Assembly (NCBI GenBank): GCA_000149265.1
Contig: CH003335.1
Location: forward strand, 132,503 to 196,502
Direction: 5' to 3'
Origin: Ciona savignyi
Lineage: Eukaryota; Chordata; Ascidiacea; Phlebobranchia; Cionidae
Length of the DNA stretch: 64,000 bases
This document shows, one piece after another, positions 1-9,433 of this stretch; the stretch's first letter is position 1; each line of letters begins with the position of its first letter. The notes beneath the pieces were generated by a model, which was not told where the DNA came from, ran no database searches, and worked only from the letters and a program-made list of their open reading frames with translations. Both the position numbers and the translations under genes were made by a program.

Positions 1-105
1 AAATATAGATCCACTAGTCCATATACCTGTATAAAACACATGGAAATATATGTCCATTGTCCATATACCTGTATAAAAAATGTTAAGATATATAGGACCA
101 CAAAC

Positions 106-1327
106 CTGTATTAAACTGTCGCAAGACATGCTCTCCTGGCTTAATGCATGGCTTAGTTGTGTAACACTTTTGATGCTTCGTTTTTCGGAGCCGTTACAAA
201 GTAGATACGCCCCACCATCGCTATCACTGGAAGAACCAGCTTCATCTGAGCAACCAGCCACTGATAGGAAGCAGTTGGTGGTATGACCGATCCCGGTTGG
301 CAGAATCCTATCCCACAACATTGAATTGATCACAGAGCTTTTTCCGTTGCTTGTACGTCCGAAGAAGACCACCTGGATAGTAAAACGTTTTATCTGTGGC
401 GCTGTAGTGAAGATTGATGGTAGAATCAAGCAGCTTTGCCCTTTTGTCTTTGATTGTAGAATCAACATTAGTAAGTTTTGTCATTTGCAACTGCAGGCAG
501 TAGAGTTACCAAAATCAAACATCATTCATGCAAACACATATTTTTTAAATTACAATTTGTTTTTTATTTCAGAAATATCACTTTGGTTTATACATTTCTA
601 AATCTAGGCATCATTTTTTAGCCAAATTTTTAAGTTAAAATGAGAAATATATATATATATAATATTAATATATATATTTATTATATATAACTTAAATATG
701 AATAATTTTGATTTACAGAAAAAAAACATCACTAAAAAGCAAAACCATAGTAACTATGTCAAGCAATTATGTTAAAGTAATTGCTATTGAATGTCAAACA
801 AGCAACCTTCATATGGTTTCTACATAACATGTCTTTTATTCCATTGATTTTCTCCAAAGCCGCACGGACATCATCTTCCAATTCCTGTGAAGAAGTATTC
901 TAATTGAAAATAATATTTCATTGTACATAAAATAGAAGTATAAAAAAATGCAAATAATATAATTATTACAATATATACGATATTTAAGCCAATTTAACAC
1001 TGAAACTTTCCTAATGTTACTATAGATTTAAATTTTATAACTAACTTGAAACGAAAAACATTTTATTTCTTAAAGTAATGTTTTTTTCCCCTGGCTATCT
1101 TACAAATCCATGTATTATACTTTAAAATAAAAATAAACAGTTTTTTAAACCTCTTCTAGAATAAGGTTCTCATCACTATTCCCAATATCGTCAATAAATT
1201 CGCCAAAATCTTCGATGTAGGACTGAATGTCAGAAAACAAAACGTTTATTTTCTTTTTCGCATTTGTAAAATGCTTTAACGGAGATCCCATATCTCCTGC
1301 TGCTCCCGACAGACGGTTCATCCTCAT
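106..1327 (-). CDS. MFN: Mitofusin (N-terminal exons; gene continues off the left edge)
   Basis: Mitofusins are outer-mitochondrial-membrane dynamin-like GTPases that drive mitochondrial fusion. Three minus-strand coding exons are visible: 1151-1327, 807-884 and 106-372; all are phase 0 and total 174 codons. Exon 1 starts at the ATG at 1325-1327 (MRMNRLSG...) and carries GSPLKHFTNAKKKINVLF, matching the conserved mitofusin N-terminus (SPLKHFVLAKKAI in vertebrates). Exon 2 gives the helix ending LCRNHMK. Exon 3 opens VVFFGRTSNGKSSVIN, the G1/P-loop of the GTPase, followed by the LPTGIGHTTN switch-I region. A Ser/Asp-rich stretch (about 7 extra residues) sits before AYLLCNGSEKRS. A splice acceptor at 1361-1362 lies 33 bp upstream of the ATG, so a 5' leader is spliced on (cis intron or trans-spliced leader cannot be told apart). 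Later GTPase motifs and the membrane anchor lie left of base 1. MFN1 versus MFN2 cannot be decided. Confidence 0.93.
643..693. repeat. (TA)n-rich microsatellite in mitofusin intron 2
   Basis: A run of alternating T and A with few interruptions, inside the mitofusin intron between exons 807-884 and 106-372. Seen directly. Confidence 0.8.
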
Positions 1328-1976
1328 TTTATGATGAGGTATAATTCCCAGTTTCGTTTTCTGGGCATATATATATATATGAAACCTTTTGTCAATCAAA
1401 AATTGACTCTAGCCACATGCCTAGAAGATTAAACATAAAAAGTAAACATATGGATGCACTGTATGCGATAATTTTAATAATTGCCAGCATAAACAAAGAA
1501 ATGTATTCAAGTGCCATTCTAATATAACAAACACGTATTTTAACCCTCCTTGATAGCTGTTTCATATAACACATAAACTCGCTGTTTAAATGGTTATCTA
1601 TGGTATTGTAGCTGGATCATAACGCAACTGTCTTACTCCTCTTCACATTCAACATAGCACACTGATATACAAGCTGGTGTAGAAAGAAATATGCCTGGAA
1701 TTTATGCCAATCGAGTAATCAACACAAAAGAATTTATAAACAACATTACAGTAGCATGTTAGAACAACATAATCTAACTTCTTGTTCTTCGGTCATGTTG
1801 TTGGACAAAGATTGTACTAAAGCTGTGAACATCGTCAGTCTCCTAGCAGATCGAGACCAGACAATGCCTAAATGGTTGTGTCATTTAAATGAACTTGGCG
1901 GACATCTCCTAGGATCTAGGTCCGGCGGTTTAATAGGTTGTGCCATAATTTAACAAATTCTAATTCAAAATCAAGG
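1328..1976. other. 5' flank of the mitofusin gene, no gene seen
   Basis: It contains the leader acceptor at 1361-1362 with a (TA)n polypyrimidine-poor tract just upstream. Beyond that I see no coding exon or recognisable repeat. Any mitofusin promoter would be expected here or further right; no clear TATA box stands out. Confidence 0.4.
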
Positions 1977-2252
1977 GTGCCTCTAAATACTACAGGACCG
2001 CTTGGAGCGCTTGGATCGCTTGGATCACTTAGATTGCTATGGATAGTAATTCTAACCCTTTCCCAAACATTAATCTATAATCTTAACCCCAGAACTAACT
2101 TTAACCCTAACCCTAACATTAATATCATGGCTTTTGTAATTACTAAGTATAGTAAGCGCTCCAAGCGATCCAAGCGATTTAAGCGCTCCAAGCGATTTAA
2201 GCGATCCATGCGCTCCAAGCGGTCCAAGCGCTCCTGTAGTATTTAGAGGTGC
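1977..2252. mobile_element. Foldback MITE with telomere-like core
   Basis: The ends are inverted copies: CTCTAAATACTACAGGA at 1981-1997 and its reverse complement at 2232-2248, each flanked by GTGC. Inside each end is a run of degenerate GCTTGGATC/GATCCAAGC repeats, so the whole element can fold into a hairpin. The core at about 2050-2125 has AACATTAATC-type and CCCTAACCC repeats. A shorter relative lies at 5931-6023 in an RBM42 intron. No coding capacity. Superfamily unknown. Confidence 0.8.
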
Positions 2253-2880
2253 CGCAAAATCAATACACTGCAGTCGCTACCCCGTAACTCAAAGGTGATT
2301 ACGAGGTAATCGGACGTTTGCGAGTGTTTTAACCACCCTTACTTTTATCCAGAATATCCTGTTCCTTCTGTCTATTATTTTTATTTGCTTTGTACAGAGG
2401 ATCACCGAACCAAACTACGTCACGCACCAGCGACGGCCATGTCGTTCTAAATAACGCACATGGAGCGCACATGCACATGCCTCTTTTCACACATGACTTT
2501 CCTGAAAAAATCTACTCAGACGTAAAAGTGTTGATCATATAAAATTAAATAGCTAGTATTAAACGGTTTTTGGTCGAGGCTGTACAAAGTAGCAATTGAA
2601 AATTAAGATCTGTCACGACTTCAACCCTAAAGTTTAAACGCAACTACGCCATCTATGACAAAACAATCGTATGTGACTGTCAATAAAGATTCCTAAAGAA
2701 ATGGTAGTAATGAACGTAGTACTGGACTATGGTAGGAAAATGGTAGGTAAATGGTAGGAACGTGGTTAATTTATTATGATACGAAGACCCAACGGTTAAA
2801 TTAGCAGACGCAGGGTTTGGGTTATTTCCATGAAATAACTTTATTGCAATATAAACTTTTAATTGGCACATAATGTATAC
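2253..2880. other. Intergenic, no gene seen
   Basis: Ordinary AT-rich sequence between the mitofusin and RBM42 genes. Short GGTAGGAAAATGGTAGG-like repeats occur at 2729-2760. No supported exon, RNA gene or complete repeat was found. Confidence 0.4.
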
Positions 2881-2882
2881 GA

Positions 2883-3203
2883 TAGGATATTCATGTTTAT
2901 CCCCGTGAATGAAAAAATGCAAGGGGCGGTAACACTAACTCATGGACACTCGTCAGGTCACCTCGTGCCTACCGTCGGGTTACCAAAACTATTACAGTTT
3001 TAGTATTGTTGTGAGTAGCTAATAAGTTGTGTCCTTGGAAAAGGCACTTAACGAACATAGCCCAAGCCCAGGAGATTAATGGATTAAAGGAACGTGTGAA
3101 TAGTACACAACATACTGCAATAGCTCCCATCACCATTGCACGTGTGATAACCCCGTTGGTTTTCCCATTCATGGGAATAAACATGAATATTCTATCCAAT
3201 GTG
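2883..3203. mobile_element. Two SINE halves in opposite orientation (GGATA-tailed family)
   Basis: 2883-2996 is the 3' half of the window's main SINE on the minus strand (tail GATAGGATATTCATG first). 3003-3203 is the middle and 3' half on the plus strand, ending in AATATTCTATCC. Both diverge from better copies such as 33696-34001. The arrangement implies two insertions or an inversion. Confidence 0.8.
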
Positions 3204-3357
3204 GTTTGATGTATTAATATGTTGTAAAGTTTGGATAACACATACTGGTACGTTTATTTGGTCAAATGTTCTTCAACAAACTAATTCAACTTTATTATAC
3301 AGGCTTATGCAATTCTTATTATCAGCGGATTGTGTCGTCTGATAAATACCTGACAAA

Positions 3358-6300
3358 ATGGATTCGGATATGGCGGCCGAGATGGCTCGGTTTGAGGAAG
3401 AAATTGCGTCAGGACCCGAGGTGCCATCTTCCTCGTTTCCACGGCGACATAATGGAGATGGACCTCCGCCGATGATGCAGCCTCGAATGTTTATTCCTCA
3501 TTCAGTTCACGGAAGACGTAGAGACGAGCAAAGCACCGATTTTCACTCGGCCTTGGAAGATAGAGATGCAAGAAGCAACAATAATGAGCCGAATAACGAT
3601 GATCGTCATTTTAATGGGAATGATGGTGGACATATGGGTGAAGGTCGAGATGGACCAATGGGCCATGGACCTAGGGGGCCAATGGGACCTGGCCCAGATG
3701 GACCAAGAGGTCACCCCTCAGGTGGACCTATGAGACCTGGTCCTGGTGGACCAATGGGTCCTGGCCCAGATGGACCAATGGGACATGGCCCCATGAGACA
3801 ACATGGCCCAGGTGGTCCGATGGGGCCTGGTGGTCCGATGAGGCCTGGTGGTACGATGGGTCCTGGTGGTCCAATGCGGCCTGGTGGTCCCATGGGTCCT
3901 GGTGGTCCAATGGGGCCAGGCGGTCCAATGGGTCCGGGTGGTCCAATGGGGCCAGGTGGTCCGATGGGACCCGGTGGTCCAATGGGTTCTGGTGGTCCAA
4001 TGGGTCCTGGTGGTCCAATGAGGCCTGGTGGTCCAATGGGGCCAGGTGGTCCTATGGGTCCCGGTGGTCCAATGGGGCCTGGTGGTCCGATGGGTCCAGG
4101 ACCCATGCACATGAACGACGGTGGACCAATAGGGCCACAACCACCTCCGATGCCGGGTTTCTTCCCCCCTCCAGTGCTCCCTGATTTCAGTGACATGTTG
4201 CCTCCAATGGAATCGAAACCGGTGTATTCCTCCGCCCCCGTCATAACCAAGCCTCCAACATCCACCAAGAGAAAAGGTACCAGTGACGGGAAGGACAAAT
4301 TGAAAAAAGAGAAGAAAAAGGCAAAGGGACCTGCTGGTGAAGAAATCAGGGTCGAAGCTACAGTTGAAAAACCACCGGTAGGTCTTTCAACTCATTTATT
4401 TGGTTTAATAATTTAACTTTCTTGCTTAATTCGTTAACAATATGTCCAGTATTTTGCTTAACTTGGTCTTACAGCTAAATTTATGGATGAGCTATCAAGA
4501 CCCAAAAGTCAAATTTTAATTAAAGTTTTGTTTTGTTGTTTTCAGTGGGGAAATTACAATTGTTTTTTTACGTGCGATATTTAAATTGCATTCATTTTGG
4601 AAACAATACCAATACTAAGTCTACTTTTGGCCCTAAAACATGTGGTAACAATAAATTCTGTACTTTGCATATATTTCTTACTATTTTTATCACTGTTATC
4701 TTCGATATCTATGTTCATTTAAAAAAAGAAGGCGCCAGAACCTCCTTGACTTTTTTAGTCAAAAACTTTGCTTTTTTAAGTTCGAATTACTCGGTTTCTT
4801 ACGTTTATATATTGGTGCTTAAAAGTCCAAAAATAAAATGAATTGAATTCCTCAATTGTGTTACAATGTGATAAAACTTTGGTACACCTAGGGATGCACA
4901 ATATAGGATACTTGGGTATTCTAGAATATTCTAGAATAATGTATTTCGAATCTAGAATTTCGAATCCTATTCTAGAATGTTTTACTGTTTATTTAAATTT
5001 GCTATGATGTGCATATATTTTTTTATTTAAAAAGTAAATAATGGGCAGTATATGAATATTAATTAAGTGTAGAGAACTAGCAATGAGCCTTCATACAGTG
5101 TTGAGATAATTTAGGACTTACTCAATCAACATTCCCCTATAATTTATGTTTTTATCAAAAAATATATTAAATTAATTACTACAAATTCTAAAAAATTAAT
5201 TACTAAATATTTTTAGTTTTTTTTGCTAATTAAAAACATAGTTGTTAAAGTGGAATAAATACTTCCTAAAATAAGCCTATCTAGTCTTCAAACAACTTTC
5301 TAATAATTGCGTCATATTTAAAGGTGCAATAACCACGTGATTAGCGCGGGGAAAGTGACCTACTTTCTTTGTGTGTACGCGCACTTTAAGCGCATCGTAT
5401 GGGACGCCTAAGATAACAAATCGTGCTTATCTATTGACGCGCGCATGCTGAGACGTTGTGCTGACGTTCGCATAATTAAAGGAACGATTTCTGTTGAGCG
5501 ATGAATCGCAACCACGATTTTACGTTTTTAATTTCGAATCCTAACTATTCTTATTAAATTGCTTATAAAGATTCGAATCCCTAGAGATTCGAATCTCAAA
5601 GATTCGAAATTCTATATTGTGCATCCCTAGGTACACCGATATGCTGCACCCGCAATAATCCATTTACTTCCAGATTAAAAGTGCCCTTCGTTTTAGCTTG
5701 CTTTCACCACTGGTTGTTTTTTCAGTGTTTTTCAAATTAATTTTTTATCCTACATTGCAATACAGGAGGTGGTAATGCCGGTGATGGAGCATGTCCAGCC
5801 TGTTCCACAAATCATCAATCAACAAGTCCCGTTCCAAACCCCCTCCCCGTATGGTGCTCCACCGATGTCTATGTACAGTCGTCACCCTCCAACCTCATCA
5901 AACTCTCAAGGTTTGATATTTTGGGGGTTTCTCCAATTACTACAGGATGGCTAAGAGCGCTTGGATGAAACCCTAACCCTCCAAGTGCTTCAAGCCACCC
6001 AAGTGATCCTGTAGTAATTAGAGTAACCTACTGATATTTTTGTGTTAGTTTGCTCATAATCTAGTGTGTTAATTCTTAATTCTCTAGCTGCTTTATTTTA
6101 AATTGTGTTCTATGAATTTTGCTCATATTCATTTCACCGTTAAATACCAAATTACTACTGTAAATACAGTGGAACCCTGCTTGGAGACCACCTCGATAAC
6201 ACAACCACCTCAATATCAGGACCACTTCAGTGCGGTCCCAAATAATTTACTATGGTAATGCATTGCATTATGTTTCAATAACGCGACCACCCCGGTTTCC

Positions 6301-8884
6301 AGACCAGGACCGCCATATTTTGGTCCAAAACTTCAAATTTGACTCCGCTTAGGTCACCACATGTGCTAAATAATTTGCCTTTGTCACCAAAATAATAAAG
6401 TTAAATTTCTTTTATGATCAAAACAATAAGATTAAATGAGCGCACACGAAAAAATTGTAGCAAACAGAACTAAATCTTATAAAATAAACTTTAGTATTAA
6501 ATTTATTCTGCAGTGTCTAATAAAAATAATGGCATTTGGTAAAAATTTAGTAAAAAGGCAAACGTTTAGGCTGCCTATAACGATAACTTTCTCCAAATTA
6601 AAATTCACTAACACGACCACCCCGCTAACGCGACCGCTTGATGACGGTCCCATAGGTGGTCCGGTAAGCGGGGTTCCACTGTATATACACAAATTTAAAG
6701 AAAATATAATTTGTCTTTATTTAGGAAACCAAAATTAGCAAAAGTTTTGCGCTAGTTTCCTTATAATCTAGTTTGTTAATTTTTGATACTGTACTAACTA
6801 TATATATATGTATTATATGTAGTCATAATTTGTGTCTTGTCTTTATTCAAGGGAACCAGAACCAGCAAAAGAAGAAGAAATTAATCCGAACCGCTGCCGG
6901 TCAGAAATGGGAAGATCCAACTTTAAATGAGTGGGATCCAAATGATTATAGGTACACAGGACTGATAATAGATTTAATACATATTATATACGCTTAGGCT
7001 TAGCACTAGAAATCAACCAAAACCACTTATTTTACTGCTGATACTGATTCTGTGGCCAATCATGATAAATATATATTTTAATCAATATTTACCAATATAT
7101 TTTCTCAATTTTAGTGCAGTTAATAAATCATAAGCTGCCATCAAATTTTAGTTGTGGTATTCAAGCTGGTGGCAAATTGTAAAAACAATAAACATAAATT
7201 TTGAATACTCTCAAACGGATAGGCTGCATCAATAGCAATTTCTCATCACAGTTTGCTCATATTCACTGCAAGGCATGACAGGTGTAACGTGTAAGGCCTC
7301 ATATAAGTCCTCAAAATATTTAAATTCTTTGACCCAATTGCTCGCAATTTACCTTAATTCTCTTCAAGGATATTCTGCGGAGATTTGGGCAACGAAGTGT
7401 CCGACGACACCCTGGCTCGAATATTCAGTAGATTTTCATCGTTCCAAAAGGCAAAAGTCATTCGTGAGAAAGGTTCTAAGAAGAGCAAAGGGTAAGACTC
7501 TAAAGCAAAGCTTAGTGCAGGGGTGGGCAACTTGTCTAGTCGGCGGGCCAGATGTTGGAAAATGAAGTCCTTGGTTGGGCGTATTATTATGCGAATAGTA
7601 TTCTATACCTTAATTACAGGGTATGGTTAGAGACAGTCTGCGGGCGGCCAGTTAAAATCCCTTTACGGGCCGGACCCGGCCCGCGGGCCAAATGTTGACC
7701 ATGACTGTGACCTAGTGTAGTGGGTTATCAAAACAAGCTGTTGATTTGATTGTTTGGGTTCTGGGTAAGGCAATCAGCATTTCCTGAATCTAGAAGTTTA
7801 ATTAGTTTGACTAAAGCAGTAGAAACATACTAATCGTATACAGCACACTGCAATAGCTAAGGTTACCTAACCGTAGCATAAGGTAATCTAATGTTTGCCC
7901 GGATTCGCACACAATATCTGACCAATAGCTTAGAGGGTTAGTGTGTTACTGTTTGCTTACTAGTCTGTAGTGTTCCTTTGCATCATACATCACACATCAC
8001 ACTCTGCAATTGCTCCGTTAATCTGTTGTTGGCCGCAAAGAAATATGACAATTCATGTGTTTTAATGTCCCTTGTACTTTCCTATTGAGAATAAACATGA
8101 ATATTCTATCCTATCCCCCTGTTTGACAAAGTCATACCAGGGTAAATTGGGTTTTTTGTCATTCGTCTTAAGTTAATTGTGCTGTTGAATAAAAATTAAA
8201 TTTTCTTTATCAAAAACATAATATGCAGCATTAAATTTGTCGTTTAATGGCTGGACATTGTTTACTAGTTGAAAAAGATTTTTAGTTAGAATGTGGCCAA
8301 TAAAAATAGTGGTCTAATTAACAATCTAAATATTTTTGACATTAGTAACGTACCGGTATATCATATATTTTGTAACAACTGAGCTTTCCAATCTAATCCT
8401 CAATTTTGGGATAAAATATTCATGTTTATCCCCGTGAATGAGAAAACCAAGGGGGTTAACACACGGGCAATCGTCAGATACCCTCGCACCTACCGTCGGG
8501 TTAGCGGAGCTATTGCAGTGTGTTATGTATGAATCAGACGTTTAAATTTAAATTAGTAGAACCTAATAATTCGCTGGGTTCAGGCAATGTCCATTAAGTG
8601 CCTTGCCCAAGGACACTTCCAACTAGCTAGCGACCAGTTTGAACCTGCAACCTTTCGGCTGAAAGGCGTCGCATTTAACCTCCAGGCTAACCCTCACTTG
8701 TGACAGATACGGCTTCGTCAGCTTCAAAGATCCGAGTGATTTCATCCGAGCGATGAGAGAGATGCAGGGGAAGTACGTCGGGAACCGCCCGATTAAACTC
8801 CGGAAGAGCAACTGGCGAGAACGGAACGTCGAAGTCGTGAAAAAGAAGAACAAAGAGAAGAGGAAGCTCGGATATAAAGTTTGA
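3358..8884 (+). CDS. RBM42: RNA-binding protein 42 homolog
   Basis: RBM42 is an RRM protein tied to splicing and hnRNP K-containing mRNPs. Five exons: 3358-4377, 5766-5910, 6852-6951, 7369-7491, 8707-8884; all have GT/AG ends and matching phases and sum to 1566 nt (521 aa plus stop; human about 480 aa). Exon 1 has an acidic start ([16 protein letters not shown]), a long Gly-Pro-Met tract (about residues 100-258), a Pro-rich stretch and a Lys-rich segment. Exon 3 encodes [20 protein letters not shown], the conserved lead-in to the RRM. Exons 4-5 encode the RRM, with RNP2 IFCGDL and RNP1 GYGFVSF, then the basic C-terminus ([18 protein letters not shown]). An acceptor at 3301-3302 upstream of the ATG suggests a spliced or trans-spliced leader. 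PPIL4 starts about 550 bp downstream on the same strand. The identity is firm because the RRM and its flanks are specific to RBM42. Confidence 0.95.
3655..4125 (+). repeat. RBM42: 18-bp coding minisatellite in RBM42 exon 1 (GGPMGP units)
   Basis: Roughly two dozen in-frame units of about 18 bp (GGTGGTCCAATGGGTCCT and variants). The unit codes for GGPMGP, which reads as collagen-type Gly-X-Y triplets (GPM, GPG). The variants are mostly third-base changes plus Met-Arg swaps, so copy number is probably polymorphic. The reverse strand is also open here (about 195 codons), a by-product of the repeat. Confidence 0.9.
4889..5629. mobile_element. Non-autonomous hAT-like element, 741 bp, with perfect 8-bp TSD
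   Basis: It lies in RBM42 intron 1. The termini are inverted: TAGGGATGCACAATATAG at 4889 and CTATATTGTGCATCCCTA ending at 5629. The direct duplication GGTACACC flanks it at 4881-4888 and 5630-5637. An 8-bp duplication and a TAGGGATGCAC-type end are typical of hAT transposons. Subterminal parts repeat ATTCGAAT/TTCTAGAAT motifs. No transposase reading frame. The perfect TSD suggests recent insertion. Confidence 0.92.
5931..6023. mobile_element. Short foldback MITE, relative of 1977-2252
   Basis: The ends CTCCAATTACTACAGGA and TCCTGTAGTAATTAGAG are inverted copies and match the termini of the 1977-2252 element. The core has AAACCCTAACCCTCC and CCAAGTG/CTTGG repeats. It starts 20 bp after the RBM42 exon 2 donor. 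Confidence 0.75.
6167..6681. mobile_element. pogo/Tigger-like MITE, 515 bp
   Basis: It lies in RBM42 intron 2. The ends CAGTGGAACCCTGCTT and its near reverse complement (AAGCGGGGTTCCACTG) are flanked by TA dinucleotides. CAGTGGAACCC ends and a TA target are characteristic of the Tc1/mariner pogo group. Repeated GACCACC and CGCGACC motifs occur beside both ends. No transposase frame. A partial relative is at 40478-40560. Confidence 0.85.
7518..7709. mobile_element. hAT-like MITE, CAGGGGTGGGCAAC type
   Basis: It lies in RBM42 intron 4 and begins CAGGGGTGGGCAACTTGTCT. The interior has GGCGGGCC and GGCCCGCGGGCC GC-rich blocks. It ends in a degenerate inverted copy. Imperfect 8-bp duplications GCTTAGTG and ACCTAGTG flank it. 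A sister copy lies at 11461-11640. Confidence 0.8.
7835..8123 (+). mobile_element. Degenerate SINE fragments (GGATA-tailed family)
   Basis: Middle-region matches (CACACTGCAATAGCT) at 7840-7900 and a 3' end (AATAAACATGAATATTCTATCC) at 8091-8123 in plus orientation, separated by unrelated or decayed sequence. Confidence 0.6.
8408..8692 (-). mobile_element. Near full-length SINE ending 14 bp before the RBM42 last-exon acceptor
   Basis: Minus orientation. The tail end (ATATTCATGTTTATCCCC) is at 8417 and the tRNA-like head at 8640-8692. The head contains the A-box/B-box remnants of a tRNA-derived promoter. The distance from the head to the acceptor at 8705-8706 is about 14 bp, so the SINE forms most of the sequence just upstream of the splice site. 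Confidence 0.88.
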
Positions 8885-9433
8885 CTCCCATTGATCCGAA
8901 GAGCATCTCGAATAGAGTCCTCCGAAGAGAGAAATCGGATGGAGATTTTCCAACATCACAAACTTTTAGGACCAAAACGTTGAAACGCTTCCCAATATTT
9001 CGTAAAGTCAGCATTTCTTGACTGAATCGTAAACTTGTGGTGTAAAATCATGCTATATGTTGTAATCAGCAACATTGGTTGATATTTTAAGTGAACTTTA
9101 TTTTGGGAATGTTTTAACGTAATCATTGTGTACCAAGCAGTAAACATTGGAGACGTTTGGCATGTGGTAGGATGGTCACAATGAAAAACACCTCTCAATC
9201 ATGGTAAAAGGGATAGGCCTAAGCCACCACTAAAAAAACCACCAACCAAAAAAAAACATAATTTAGTTGAAACACAGATAATACCATCATACTTAAAACT
9301 ATCCCCTCCAATGGTTGCTGTTTTCCTGGTTTTTTTTGGTTTGTCATGGTCTTTTAACCCGTCTATCGGCTGTTGGGTTGTTTTCATGCGGCTTAATAAT
9401 TGCGTTCACTTTCTCTATTTTAGATCGTTCATC

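Noticed and set aside
2103-2120. Telomere-like CCCTAA repeats
   Set aside because: Only two to three units, inside a foldback MITE; not an interstitial telomere.
3711-4298. Minus-strand open frame of 195 codons rich in GPIGPPG, collagen-like
   Set aside because: It is the complement of the RBM42 coding minisatellite; any frame through the 18-bp units stays open. No splice sites or start context.
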